DNA of 64,000 bases from Ursus arctos (GCF_023065955.2 NW_026622897.1:4097001-4161000); one strand, 5' to 3'. Numbered from the stretch's first letter, positions 48,481-60,394 are shown. Notes: generated by a model not told the origin, from the letters alone. Numbers and translations: made by a program.

Positions 48481-48984
48481 GTCAAAATTCTTCAACATTA
48501 TATTAAAATGGAGTTTTAGAGAATTTAAACCCTTGAGGCAGTCAAGAATTGTCTATTGAAAACCCTGGAAAATAAATGAAGTGCTGTGTGTTGTGCGCTC
48601 TGTGAATCTGGTAACATTAGTCCGGCCCGCGCCTTGAGGGCCTCCGTGTGCAGGTGATACACACCTGGATGTGAGGAGAGCGGCGAAGTTGCGTCTACAC
48701 CAAAATAACCGACGCTAATGTTGACCAAGCGGGAAATGATATCCTTAGTGCTAGGGGAACGTAGGGGAGAAGGAGGAGGTCTGACCCCTAGATGCCTACG
48801 ACATAAGTAATGTGGCACCCCTTCACCACCATGTCTGCTTTTGCCCCTGCAGTTGTGAAGACAAGAAGTCATTTTGTGACTAACCCTTGTCATGGACTGG
48901 AGAGTTCAGTCTTTATCAACTATGAATAAGACAGGTTGAAACCAAGGTGATCGAGCTGCAACTCTTAATAAACCTCTTCATCTA

Positions 48985-49420
48985 CTTCTTAAAAAATGAT
49001 CCTAACATTTATTTGGAAATTCAACATGCCAGGAAGAATCAAGGTACATTTCAGAAAAAAGAAAGAATATTTTCCCTATGAGTATAAATGTATCTAATTA
49101 GTGCATGGATATCATAATATTGGTGGACAGACAGAGAAACGGACTAACAGAAGAGAGAGCACAGGAAGACTTCCATGCATAAATAGGCGATTGATATGTG
49201 ACAGAGTTGGTGTTTCAGATTAGTGAGAAAAAGACGGTATTTCCATGAGGATGCACTGGATCAACTGTCACTTCATGTTGAAAAAAAAAATTCTAAGTTG
49301 ATTAAAGATCTCAATATAGAAGGCACAACTTCACAGCTTTAAAAATCATTGTTTTAAATAACATAAAGGTCAATGTGCAGTCTCAGTAATACTCTAAAAT
49401 ACAGAAACCCTAAAAAGTAT
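48985..49420 (+). mobile_element. Eroded L1 ORF2 fragment, plus strand
   Basis: 'CCTAACATTTATTTGGAAATTC', 'GCATGGATATCATAATATTGG' and 'CATGCATAAATAGGCGATTG' follow a degraded L1 ORF2 in sense order. No frame is open. Confidence 0.6.
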
Positions 49421-49726
49421 ACTTTTCTTAGTCTCCCAGTAACAGTTTCCTGGTGAGTGGTCCAGACTGTCAGGAAGCTCTTTTCGCTCAGGGACCAGTT
49501 CCTTCTCATCATGTTCCTCCTCCTGCTTGTCACGTATTCCTTGTTGGGAAACTTGAAGCTGAATCAGGAGCACCCCCATGTTCTAGAGCTCATGATGGGG
49601 CAAGACAGACCCTTCCTGTCCAGGGGAAAGGTCATGACATTGCCTTTTCAGGAGATCTTCACATTCCTTTGAGAAGATCCAGGTTTACATCTGCTATCAT
49701 TTTTCTTCTGTGTAAAAGATTTTCTT

Positions 49727-49917
49727 TTTTTTTTTTAAAGATTTATTTATTTGACAGAGAGAGACAGCCAGCAAGAGAGGGAACACAAGCAGGGGGAGTG
49801 GGAGAGGAAGAAGCATGGTTATAGCGGAGGAGCCTTATGTGGGGCTCAATCCCAGAATGCTGGGATCACACCCTGAGCCAAAGGCAGATGCTTAACAACT
49901 GTGCCACCCAGGCGCCC
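49727..49917 (-). mobile_element. SINEC (Can-SINE) with perfect 16-bp target duplication
   Basis: It begins with poly-T and 'AAAGATTTATTTATTTGACAG', has the 'GACAGCCAGCAAGAGAGGG' body and ends 'GTGCCACCCAGGCGCCC'. It is flanked by exact copies of TGTAAAAGATTTTCTT at 49711-49726 and 49918-49933, so it is a fairly recent insertion into the old L1. Confidence 0.96.
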
Positions 49918-50836
49918 TGTAAAAGATTTTCTTAAGGAATTTTTGTACTATTGGTCCACTGATGATGAATTCTTTCAGCTTTTGTATGTTTGAAAAAGTC
50001 TTTATTTTGCCTTCCTATCTGACAGATATTTTCACTGGGTATAGAATTCTAGGTTGATAGTTTAGTTCTATCCTTTCCGTACTTTAGCGATGTTGCTCCA
50101 CTGTCTCCTCCATTGCATTGTTTCCTAGGAAAACACAGCCACCCTGCTTATCTTCATTCCTTCATGAGTAATAGATCTTTTATCTTCTGGTTGCTTAAAG
50201 TTTTTCTGTTTTTTCTAGTTTTGCAAAATTTAGTTATGATTTCTCCTGATGTTGTTTTCTTCATGTTTCTTATGTGTGGGGTTTGTTGGGTGTCTTGGAT
50301 CTGTGGGTTTATAGTTTTCATCAAATTTGGAAGAATTTCAGCTATTACTTCTTCAAATATTTTTTTCTGTCCACCCTTCTCTCTCAGAGACTCCAATTAC
50401 ATGTCTTTTGGGATACTTGAACTATTTCCATGGTTGACTAATTTATGCATTTAAAATATTTTTTCTGTTTATTTTGGATAACTTCTGTTGTAATGTCTTC
50501 AAATTTACTAAACTTTTCTTTTGTAATGCCTAATCTTTTGTTAACCTCATCCAGTGCATGTTTCATCTCAGACATTGGGATTTTCATCTCTAGTTCAATT
50601 TGGAAATTTTTTCTTTTTCAGGTATCAAAATACCTTTTGAACATATGGAATATGGTATGAAAATAACTTTGAATACTTTGCTAATTCTAACATCTGTTAG
50701 TCTATTTCCATTTTGATTGGTTTTTCTTATCATTATGGGTCATATTTGTCAGCTTTACAGTATGCTACTAATTTTTGGTTGGATGTTAGGTATCATAAAT
50801 TTGACTTTGTTGAGTGCTGGATATTTTTTTATACTC

Positions 50837-51006
50837 CTTTAAGATTTTATTTTATTTGAGAGAGAGTGAGCAAGCACAAGAGGGAGAGAGTGACAGAGGA
50901 AGAGGGAGAAGCAGGCTCCCCATTGAGCAGGGCTAGATCCCAGGACCCTGAGATCATGACCTGAGCCAAAGACAGACGCTTAACCCACTGAGCCACCCAG
51001 GTGCCC
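50837..51006 (-). mobile_element. SINEC (Can-SINE), minus strand
   Basis: 'AAGATTTTATTTTATTTGAGAG', 'GAGAAGCAGGCTCCCCATTG', 'GGATCCCAGGACCCTGAG'-type and 'GAGCCACCCAGGTGCCC' appear in reverse-complement SINEC order. The target duplication is not clear. Confidence 0.93.
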
Positions 51007-51715
51007 TTGTTTTTGAGATTTTTGTAAATATTCTTGAGTTTCTATCTATGGATGCAGTCAAATTACTTGAAAATAATTTGTTCTTTTAAAGTCTTGCTTT
51101 TTAAGATTTGTTGGGCAAGGCCTGACCAGTATTTCATGTAAGGCTAGTTATTCCCCACTACTGAAGCAAGAATACCCTGTACCCAGTGCCCATGATTTAG
51201 GAGTTTCTCCAGTCTTTCTGATGGGAATAGACATTTTTTTCCTAGGTCCTGTGTGAGTGCCAGGAACTTTTTCCTCTAATCCTTCCAGGTGTTTTTCCCT
51301 GTTGGGCTCAGGTAGTCTTCTCACATACAAGCAATAATCAGTGCTGTGCAGAACACATAGGAGGCACCTGGCAAGATCTCTGGTGGCCTTTCTGCAAGTT
51401 TCTCCTTGCTAGGACTCTGTCTGTGACCTCTAACTTCTTCGATCTCCCTAGACTCTCAGCTCCATCTCTTCCACTCCAGGAGTTTGTTGGATACCTCCTG
51501 GTTTGCTTCTCCTGGCACCATAGCCTGGATGTTCCCAAAGCAATATACCAAGGAAATCATATGTCTTATCATATTTGTTTCCTATCTCTTAGGGATCACT
51601 GTTTTCTGTTGCCTAGTGGCCAGTGTCATAAAGACTGTTCTACTGTATTTTTTCTCCAGATTTTTTATCGTTTAAGGTAGGAGTATAAATCTAGTCTCTG
51701 TTATTCTATATTAAG

Positions 51716-52771
51716 TGGAAGCAGAAATGAGATGATACTTTTTTTTAAGAAACCTAACTTTCAAATGTAGGCCTGTTTCTGATGAATGATTATCTATTTG
51801 GGTTTAAAAAGGTAAAAAAAAAAAAAAAAAAACCTCTGACAAAGAATAGTCCTTTTAATCAAGATAATTATAAACCACCTTTCTCTAAAGTTAGCAAAGC
51901 ATTTTGCAATATTATTATATTATATTTCTTTAGGTTTCTTTTTGCTTTTATAAGGCCTATTTATATTAAACTCCCTTGTATAACACAAGCTTTCCTGAAA
52001 AACACCCAGACCTCAGATACTAAGATTGTCAGTTTGGGCCTGCGATCACTGTACTGATCCCTTTAAGCAGAAGCCAAAAAGAAGTGAATATCACATTGAC
52101 ACATCTCGCAGCCTCTTTATTCTGTGCTTTTTGTTTGAGAAAAAGACTCTAACACCCCACACCGACTATGTAGAAGGCTCATATGGTTTCACCAATGCCT
52201 CCTTTCAAAAGACCTGAGGGTTTTTTAAACCAAATTGTAAAATGAGAATTATTATAACCTGAAAAATGTTGATGATAAAAACCCTGATATCCTTGCGGGG
52301 GGAGGAGGGGCGTGTGGATGGAGAAATGGTCATTTAAAAAAAAAATTATCTTTTAAAAGGCCACTTGAAACATGCGCAAAAATAACAACCACCACACAAA
52401 TAGTACAAATTTGCTGTCGTCTCTACCATATAATAAGACAAAACTCAGAGAATTATTTAATCCTGGAAGTAAGGAGATACCATTGGGAACTTACAAACTG
52501 AATCATCAGACTGTTTTCCTTTGCATTTCCTCTGACAACTTATTGAGATTTCCAAGGAATTATTGCCTATATACAGAAGTAATGCTTGCCTCACTCAGAA
52601 GATGTCAAGAACATCCAGCAGTTACACAAAATAGATACATTTAACTCTCAATGAGGAATTTAGATTCACCTTGAAAAGATTTAACATTATTTAAATAATT
52701 AAACCAGTCAGTAACATTGGCATCTATCTGCCCAGTACGTCCTAACTAAAGAGGGGTGCTTTGCACCAAAC
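51716..52771. other. Intron stretch, nothing recognised
   Basis: It contains a poly-A run near 51813-51831 and AT-rich unique sequence. Short open frames here show no domain. Confidence 0.4.
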
Positions 52772-52970
52772 CAGTGGTTGTTAACTGGGGACATTTGCAC
52801 CCTTCAGTCAACATCTGGCAATGTCCTGAGGCATTTTTTATTTTCACAACTGGGATGGGGAGTTGCTACGGGCATCTGTTCAGTGGAGCTAGAGATGCCC
52901 AGGACAGCTTCCCCACAACAAAGGATTTTCCAGTCCAAAGTACCAGTATTGCGGAGTCTGAGAAGCCCTG
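52772..52970 (+). mobile_element. MER5A nonautonomous hAT-Charlie transposon
   Basis: It begins CAGTGGTTGTTAACTGGGG and ends GTCTGAGAAGCCCTG, a recognisable terminal inverted repeat pair. Inside are 'CATCTGGCAATGTCCTGAGG', 'TTCACAACTGGGATGGGGAG' and 'CCCAGGACAGCTTCCCCACAA' in MER5A order. The 8-bp flanks CACCAAAC (52764-52771) and CGCTAAAC (52971-52978) match at 6 of 8 positions, both differences being transitions, as for an old hAT target duplication. Confidence 0.88.
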
Positions 52971-53439
52971 CGCTAAACAGACTTCTGGCAACTGATAGAT
53001 ACTTAGTAGACCAACACACATGCAAAATAATAAATGCGTTAATCAGATCAAAGCTTCGATGTGTAACACCAGACTTCACTATTTAGAGAACATTCATGAA
53101 AAAAAAAATAGTGTTTGTCCTAGGGATTTACTGAAAAACACAGTAACTTTTGGATCTATCCTGAGGTTAGGATATCTGTTACCCCATTGCCTATACCTAT
53201 GAGTGTGAAATACTACACAACTCTGGGAAACATCAGAGTCCCCAGTTATCAAAAGATGTAGTTATTCTCGAAATACTGATCTTTCATCAGTTGAGGCACA
53301 TAAACTGCATTTTTAGAGAACATTTCTCCCACGACTCCTAAAAATAGAAGGCTTATACAGTTCAACCTCAGTTAGCCAAAACTCTCCGTGGTTTAGTCAA
53401 GCAGGAATCTTCGGGTTGGGAGGGCACCACGGGTTCATT

Positions 53440-53490
53440 AGTCCGGCTCCTCGTTTTACAAACTAAAGTCCAGAGGAGCACAGTGAAAAA
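53440..53490 (-). mobile_element. Short MIR remnant
   Basis: 'CTCGTTTTACAAACTAAAGTCC' and 'AGAGGAGCACAGTG' resemble the MIR core in reverse complement. The surrounding 52979-54094 shows nothing else. Confidence 0.4.
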
Positions 53491-54107
53491 GAGCCCTTAG
53501 TCCATAGTAGGCACTTACAAAAATGTCACTTCCTTTCCCATGCCTCACGGTACCCATCACACTGCTTATGGTGTCAAGAACGATACTACGCATCCATTTA
53601 TAATTCAGTAAATAGATTTACTAATTCCCCAACGTCCAAATCAAACTGAAACCATGATTAACATGAGTTATGAGCCAGCAAGTTGTTAAACAAATACCGG
53701 TTTGTGTTAAAATAGTCCTATTTGAGCAAGACAGAATTTCCAAATTAAAACAGAAGGTCTATAGTAGAAAAAACAAGAAGGACTTCTAGTAGAAAAAGCC
53801 AGTTAGACATTCACTCATGTTTGCATGTAAGTGTTATTCTTAGATTCACATAGTTAAGGTTTTAAGCTGCTAAAAATAGTTAATTAGCTATTTTAATAGA
53901 ACACTAAAATCATGATTTGCATGGTTAGGAAACAGGGAGGGAAACAATACTTCATCCTTCTACCAGTATTAACATGCATTATAAGCTTTATCATAAAATA
54001 TTCCTTTCACTAATAAAATGAAATAAATGAAATTTATCTTCAAATTTTTGTCTTATTTTATTAATAACCACCATCTCCCTGACAAGAAAATATTAATTAA
54101 TGTTTTA

Positions 54108-54307
54108 TTTTTTTAATTTTTTTTAAAGATTTTATTTATTTAAGAGAGAGACAGCCAGCGAGAGAGGGAACACAAGCAGGGGGAGTGGGAGAGGAAGAAG
54201 CAGGCTCCCAGCGGAGGAGCCTGATGTGGGACTCGATCCCAGAACACCGAGATCACGCCCTGAGCTGAAGGCAGACACTTAACAACTGAGCCACCCAGGT
54301 GCCCCTC
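54108..54307 (-). mobile_element. SINEC (Can-SINE) with perfect 13-bp target duplication
   Basis: It has a poly-T start, 'AAAGATTTTATTTATTTAAGAG', 'GACAGCCAGCGAGAGAGGG', and ends 'GAGCCACCCAGGTGCCCC'. The exact flanks AATTAATGTTTTA lie at 54095-54107 and 54308-54320. It is the same body type as the SINEC at 49727. Confidence 0.96.
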
Positions 54308-54320
54308 AATTAATGTTTTA

Positions 54321-56715
54321 AATTCTAATTTGAAGTCAAGATTCTTAGGCAGAATATAATCAACTCATAAAAACTATGTAGTTTTTTACAATTTCTCCTT
54401 GTTTCCCCCATGTGCAAGAAAACAGGGAGAAATAATCTCTGTAGATAAGTGACATTTTTCCTTCTATCAGGGGACTCAGTCTCCAACTGGTGGTGTCAAA
54501 ATGTCACATTCTCAAGTAATATGCTTGGACAAATAGCACTTTGGGCAAAACATCTTACTGTGTTTACTTTAAACATCACAGAAGTACCATTCATAGATAA
54601 GTTTCAATTTACAGAAAATATTTGGCCAAAAAAAAAAAAAAATGGTTCCCATCACTGGTATGGTGACCTGTAGTTTCAGACACAAGAAATATAGTTACTT
54701 CTATAAAATAAAATGGTGAAATTTCAAATAATTGATACTTCAGAGTTAGGGGAGAAAGTGAGTTTGTAATCTCGTTTATGTGTTTTTGATGGGAAAAGAG
54801 AGGCCCTTACAAAAGATGATTAGGAAGGCACACCTGGAATCCTCCAGCAGAGACCACTGAAAATGTTACTGGAGAGTGGGGTGGGGATTCAGCAATACGG
54901 CTCATCACCACCACCTTCTCATGGGGCACTAACCATTGCGTATGTGATTATTTAAATACACTCCATGTCTAATAAGAAATTTAAATTTGAACTCGTAGGA
55001 GAGTTATTATTAAGGCCTCTAAGTTGAGTCTGAAAGTTACCTTTGTGCAGGAAAAAAAAATGCTTTAAGAATTGTTTTTCCAAGGGATAAACTGATTTAA
55101 AGCAATTGACATATTTAAGTTAAATGTGCATATATTTAGGAATAACCAACATATAATTTAGCAGTTGAGAAACATACCATTTTGTGCCAGAAATATAGAC
55201 AGCTGATGTATCACTTAACGTAGTGCTATAATTTAAAACATAAGGAGCTGCTCATCATAATAACGATTAATAGCAGAATTAAAAAGAGTATTTTAGAAAT
55301 TTGAGAAAGTGATTGATATTATTTTCTACCAGCATTTGATTTTCATTCTGATATGCAGAAAAGAATTCAAAACCTCTTCTTCAAGAAACATCCAATCTTT
55401 GGTTATCTAAGCAGGGATGCTAAGGAAACACTCTACTAATCATATTCATAATATTAATCAAATCATCGTATTACATACATTTTTGCTATTTAATCGCACA
55501 GATGCAAACTTATTTCTAATATCATAAAGGCATTCCTTGTTAATGGCTTCAATTTTAACCCAGAAAGTCTGTTAATTGCTAAAACTTCAAAGCTCTTAGA
55601 AGCTTCTATTTCAAGACTACCACTAAAAAATATTGCTACTAATTCTGTTAACTGATGTAAATCATTTTCTGTCAAAATGCAGATCTTAACAGGTAATCTG
55701 GAGCAAATTTCTAGTCTAAAAGAAACTTTACATTATTGTAGATTCAAAAAAATGATTTTAAAAAAGCTTAAATATGTAGAAATGGGATAAGGGGGATTTA
55801 GCAACGAATTCTAGGGAGTGTATATTTACCTATTTATAAATTAATCCATCTAAATGGTAAACAATTTATATTTATGCTTTTATTTCTCTTTTAAATATTT
55901 TTATCTATTTATTTATATCTTTTTCTCAAGATCAAGGACCAAAGTCAGCCAATAGAATTACTTTCCTTTCAACAAAAATATCCTGAAGCTTGAGCCCTTT
56001 TAATAGGAACCTGGGAAACGCACAATTTCAGAGAACAGAAAACAACCCTGCGTTTCCAGACCCCAAAGGGGTCATAACGCGCAACACGTGAGAATCTGTT
56101 TGCCCTTCCCCCATTCCCCGTTCCTTCCTTAGCTCCCATCTCCTCCTTTCCCTTCATACCCCTCTCTCTCTTGCAAAGGTTCTTATGTAACAATTCGATC
56201 TCAAACACTGGCTGGGCATTGCGGAAGACAAGAAGGACAGAAAGACTTTATCTGTTCCAAGGAACCTCAAATCTTACAAAGTTAAGGAAAGATAGAAATC
56301 TTATTTAAGAAAAAAATATACATGTGGTCAACAAGTATCACCTTCAAAATTTTAGGTATTAAAATTACTATGTTACAAAAATTAAAAATAAAATTTGCAA
56401 ATACATGATTTTCCACTTAGATACTACTTAAAACAAAGTTCCTCTATGAGGAAATGGCATATATTATATTGTAATTTCCATTCTTAATGCTGATAATCAA
56501 ATTTCTTCAGGGAAAATTTAGTTCATTTCATGTCTCAAAAGTTCTATATCTCAGAAAAAATGCACTTGATAGATGTATTAAGTAAAAAAAACTTTAATGA
56601 GTTTGATTATTAAACTTTAATAACTATCCTCTTTTTGTAAGCCATACCTTTCTCATTTATAAGAATTGATGGCATGGACAAGTTTACCCCCCAAATAAAA
56701 GGAAAGTAACGATTA
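54321..56715. other. Intron stretch, nothing recognised
   Basis: AT-rich unique-looking sequence without SINEC or LINE-1. A poly-A run lies near 54629-54642. No open frame has coding character. Confidence 0.4.
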
Positions 56716-56719
56716 AAGT

Positions 56720-56890
56720 CCTGTGTTACAATGTATTGGCTACACAGTAGAATCAATTAGGGAGCTTTCCAATTACTGTTTTGGTTCTCACTTCCAGAGG
56801 TTCTGATTTAACGAGTTTGGAATGAGATGTGGGCATTGGGACTTTCATCTCTCGAGTTGCTAGTGTGCATCCAAAGTTGAGAACCAGAAG
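56720..56890 (+). mobile_element. Old hAT-Charlie MITE
   Basis: 'GGCTACACAGTAGAATCAATTA', 'AGGTTCTGATTTAACGAGTTTG', 'GATGTGGGCATTGGGACTTT' and the end 'CATCCAAAGTTGAGAACCAG' follow the pattern of MER3/MER58/MER5-group elements. The subfamily cannot be fixed by eye. Confidence 0.55.
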
Positions 56891-57163
56891 TACAGAACAT
56901 CATTTAAGTTTCACAGATATATTAACAAATTATCCATCCTGCAGGAGCCAAGTAGTTCCAAAGGCCCTACTCTCTCCAAGCAAATGGTTTTAGCCAGCAC
57001 TGTGTAAATACTTTCATTTCATACATACATACATAATACCTTTCAGTTTTGAAAAGGAAACACAATATTCCATCTTGCTTCCAGAAGACAACATTCTTGT
57101 GTATCTTTTGAAGACTTTTGAAAACAACAAAAATATATGTTTAATTAAAACATTAGCAAATAG

Positions 57164-57199
57164 TGGGGCATCTGGGTGGAAATAAATAAAATCTTTTTT
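57164..57199 (+). mobile_element. SINEC remnant, head fused to tail (first layer)
   Basis: Only the head 'GGGGCATCTGGGTGG' and the tail 'AAATAAATAAAATCTTTT' remain; the body is deleted. ATTAGCAAATAG before it (57152-57163) recurs after the nest (57414-57425), marking this element's own target duplication. Confidence 0.7.
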
Positions 57200-57395
57200 T
57201 TAAAGATTTTATTTGAGAGAGAGAGAGAGAGAAAGCACAAGCAGGGGGAGCAGTAGGCAGAGTGAGAGGGAGAAGCAGACTCCCCACCGACCCCCCACTG
57301 AGCAAGGAGCCCAATGTGGGACTCAATCTCAGGACCCTGGGATTGTGACCTGAGCTGAAGGCAGGTGCTTAACTGACTGAGCCACTCAGGTGCCC
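57200..57395 (-). mobile_element. SINEC inserted in the tail of another SINEC (second layer)
   Basis: A reverse-complement SINEC runs from poly-T and 'AAAGATTTTATTTGAGAGAG' to 'GAGCCACTCAGGTGCCC'. Flanks AATAAAATCTTTTT (57185-57198) and AATGAAACCTTTTT (57396-57409) match at 12 of 14 positions and derive from the A tail of the first SINEC. Confidence 0.9.
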
Positions 57396-57427
57396 AATGA
57401 AACCTTTTTAAAAATTAGCAAATAGGG

Positions 57428-57577
57428 GGGCGCCTGGGTGGCTCAGTCTTTAAGCGTCTGCCTTCGACTCAGGGTGTGATCCCGGGGTTCTGGGATCGAG
57501 CCCTGCATCGGGCTCCCTGCTCTGCTGGGAGCCTGCTTCTCCCTCTCCCACTCCCCCTGCTTGTGTTCTCTGTCAAA

Positions 57578-57616
<39 letters not shown>

Positions 57617-57625
57617 AATCTTTTA
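57428..57625 (+). mobile_element. SINEC inserted at an existing target duplication (third layer)
   Basis: A plus-strand SINEC starts 'GCGCCTGGGTGGCTCAG' and ends in an (AAAT)n tail. The exact 18-bp flanks AAAAATTAGCAAATAGGG lie at 57410-57427 and 57626-57643. The left copy is also the downstream duplication of the first-layer SINEC. Confidence 0.95.
57575..57619 (+). repeat. (AAAT)n microsatellite in SINEC tail
   Basis: About eleven AAAT units form the A-rich tail of the SINEC at 57428. It is likely to vary in length between individuals. Confidence 0.95.
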
Positions 57626-57929
57626 AAAAATTAGCAAATAGGGTAGAACTGTGAATACTCCTCAGACTTAATGCATTTCAGCTGGTTGGAGACAAAGATT
57701 TCTTTGAGAGGTCATCACATCTGTTTGTGGGTGGGCGGCGACCCAGGCCCATATATAGCGTTTTACAGAGTTTTGCATGGCTAGGGGCAATAGGACCATA
57801 GAGAGAAACCATCTCCTCTTGGAGTGCTGGTCATTAGAAGAGTCCCAGCGTAAGCACGGCAGCTGGGATGGAGAGCACTGTGGGCTTATGGGTACTGAAA
57901 GGGGTGCTGTCTCTCTGGAAGTTGTCATA

Positions 57930-58080
57930 CTTGGAATCTGACCCATCACTTATTGGCTAAATGGTCCTGGGCAAATTACTTCTCTAAATTTTGTCATCTA
58001 TAATATAGAGATAATGCATCGGCTTGGGTAGGTACATAATAAATCTTCACTCACAGCCAATATGAAACATTAGGATTATT
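57930..58080 (+). mobile_element. MIR SINE remnant, plus strand
   Basis: 'GGAATCTGACCCATCACTTATT', 'CTGGGCAAATTACTTCTCTAA' and 'AATATAGAGATAATGCATCGG' follow MIR order closely. Confidence 0.7.
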
Positions 58081-58137
58081 AACTTGCACTGGAAAAATAT
58101 TTTTTAAATCTTCTCATAGTGCAAGGGCTGGGGAATT

Positions 58138-58215
58138 TCCTGGTTCACAGACCTTATTCCACAAATATGGAAACTAAAGCAAAAGGGTAAATGGCCTGCT
58201 AAAGAACACAACTAG
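58138..58215 (-). mobile_element. MIR SINE remnant, minus strand
   Basis: 'ACAAATATGGAAACTAAAGC' and 'GAACACAACTAGTGAGGATTA' are the reverse complement of the MIR core. With the preceding MIR it forms an inverted pair. The next kilobase (58216-59234) shows no recognised element. Confidence 0.6.
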
Positions 58216-59234
58216 TGAGGATTAGACTCCAAATAGAAACATAATTCTTACAATTTCTACTGCATTAGTCTTTGTATAATAACATCCCGGTACTTCTCTT
58301 TCTCAATCTTTTTTTCATCATTACAAGAGATGAAAATGCACAATGATAATTTATACTTATACAAACCTCCATAAAATCTGCTTAGTTACACAGTCTTATC
58401 AAAGGAAAAAAACAATGGAAAGTGTTCTCTGAAAATTGTCAAGAAATATTTTGCAAACTAACAGAAAGCTACAATAAAATTCAAATATAACAACTATCGT
58501 CATAACTAAGCCTAAGGAGATGTGAGCATTAAATGCAATATGCTATTGTAGATGGACTCTTGGGACAGAGAAAGGACAGTAGGGGAAATGTGAGGAAACC
58601 TGAATAAATTATAGATTTTAGTTAATAATAACGTACCCATGTCAGGTTATTAATTTGATAGTGCCATACTATTTTGGGGGGAAAACTGGTGTAGAGTTTT
58701 GGGAACTTTGTACTATCTTTGTAATGATGCCAAAAATCCAAAAGTGTTAGAAAATAAAAAGTTTATTTTTAAACGTAAATCATATGATCTTCCACTCATA
58801 AAAGGACAAATGTACAAACGTTTTATCTTTACAAATGTTACATACCCTAATCCTGTTGTGTTACTACGGTTGTTACCAACATTTATTCCATTTGGGCATT
58901 AGATGGCGCTCACGCTCGTTTTACTGAGCAGGTTGGCTTTCGAATGTCAGCAAGATATCTCTCTGGATGTTTCTGGAAGATTTGGCCCAATATTCATTTT
59001 AAAGGTAAACTTTTTATAAACACAGTTAACCCCATAATAAAGTTTAAATAAACCTTGGGTTGGGTGGCTAAATTCAAACAATGAACAAAACTAGAAATGA
59101 AGAACTCATTAAGCAGGATTCCTAAATCCCACGGGGTCCAATGGTAGACTTCGAGGCATCTACAGATCTCCCTAAGATGTGCATATATGCTGTACCCATC
59201 GTCTTTCTCAGCTTCCCAAAGCAGGTATGGACAC

Positions 59235-59375
59235 CCCAATATTTGAGAGCCATGACCTTAGTATTCCTTTCAGTTTCAAACCATGTCTGTGTCTACAACA
59301 TCTACCACTGAATTTTGTATTTAGTACACAATCTTTAAAAGTTTGTTGACTGAATAAGTCAACTGAGCAGAAGAA
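59235..59375 (+). mobile_element. L2 LINE 3' end, plus strand
   Basis: 'CCATGTCTGTGTCTACAAC', 'TGTATTTAGTACACAATC' and 'AGTTTGTTGACTGAATAAG' resemble the extreme 3' end of L2. Confidence 0.5.
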
Positions 59376-60073
59376 TGAACGAAAGGAAATTCTGTGCTGA
59401 GCGCAAATGTCACCCTTTCCTTCCTGGAATAACTTACCGCAGTATTTTTTTACCACTCAAGTTACTGGATACTTACCTACCTTTGTATCCATCATCCATA
59501 CTTGCAAACCACAAATGAAAAGTGTCTTTTAAACAAGGGACGTTGAATCCATGTTTTATATCTGATCCTGCCTCTACTTGTCTTTTTAGTCTAGTAATTG
59601 ATAAAGTAACATCAGCCCAGAACTTTATAAGTATCTTTAGGTCATCGCAAATCTGGCTATAAATGAGTAGAAACTAGGTAATGGCTGCAAAAAGAAAATA
59701 AAAAGCTCAGCAACTGGGGCTAAAATTACTACTGAAATGTCAAGATTGTTCTTTTAGGGCTGCTTCAGTCCAGCTGTGATGTTTTTATTTTTGATGCTGT
59801 TCTCTCATCCAAAATACAAGGATAATAGATTCTCACGAGTCAATGAGCCCACGGACTAAAGTCATCTGATTTAACTAGGGCTCTGCTTTTAACCTGGGCT
59901 TTGAGAAAAAGCCCTGAGGTTTGAAATGAAAGGCTTTGCAATATTTACTTCTAATTACATGGCACTGATGCCATCCAAGCCAGCGAAAGAAAAACAAGTA
60001 GGAAACTTTTTTCTTCAAAAAGGTAACTTGATAAATGAAGAATCTATACAAAGCAGTCATCGAAGACCAATTC

Positions 60074-60116
60074 TGTGTGTCTGCGTGTGTGTGCGTGTGT
60101 GCGTGCGCATGCGCGA
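60074..60116 (+). repeat. Alternating purine-pyrimidine GT/GC tract
   Basis: A GTGTGT/GCGTGT/GCGCATGCGCG tract alternates purine and pyrimidine without a break from 60082 to 60115. Confidence 0.9.
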
Positions 60117-60394
60117 TGCCCACAACGTTAACTGTAAGGAATCTCTTCACACATAGAACAGTTAGTCTTTATGGATTTGTTCTGAACCCATTTTCTGAAC
60201 ACACGAAATGCAGGATAAGAACTTGTAGCTTTAACTAAACCATTATTTTAGTTAAAAGAAAAAAAAGGATTTCTGATTCTTACTTTGTGTTTATCAATGT
60301 ATGGCTTCATAAAACTATTAAAATACAGAGAGAGATCTTTTGGTATATTACGGTACCAAGTCACCTATAGGTTCCTAAAGATACCAAGCTGCTT

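Larger units (their letters stand above)
49670..51715 (-). mobile_element. Old L1 (L1M-type), minus strand, with two nested SINECs
   Basis: On the plus strand 'GATGAATTCTTTCAGCTTTTG', 'GTTGCTCCACTGTCTCCTCC', 'TGGATCTGTGGGTTTATAG' and 'TTCTTGAACATATGG'-like phrases follow the order of old mammalian L1M 5' sequence in reverse complement. SINECs at 49727 and 50837 interrupt it. Frames such as 50113-50454 are reverse-strand readings without coding meaning. The right limit is approximate. Confidence 0.65.

Noticed and set aside
49453..49824. 123-residue open frame on the plus strand
   Set aside because: It runs into a SINEC; no conserved motif is present.
57428..57500. Possible tRNA gene
   Set aside because: The tRNA-like head with promoter boxes belongs to SINEC elements, which are tRNA-derived retroposons and not functional tRNAs.
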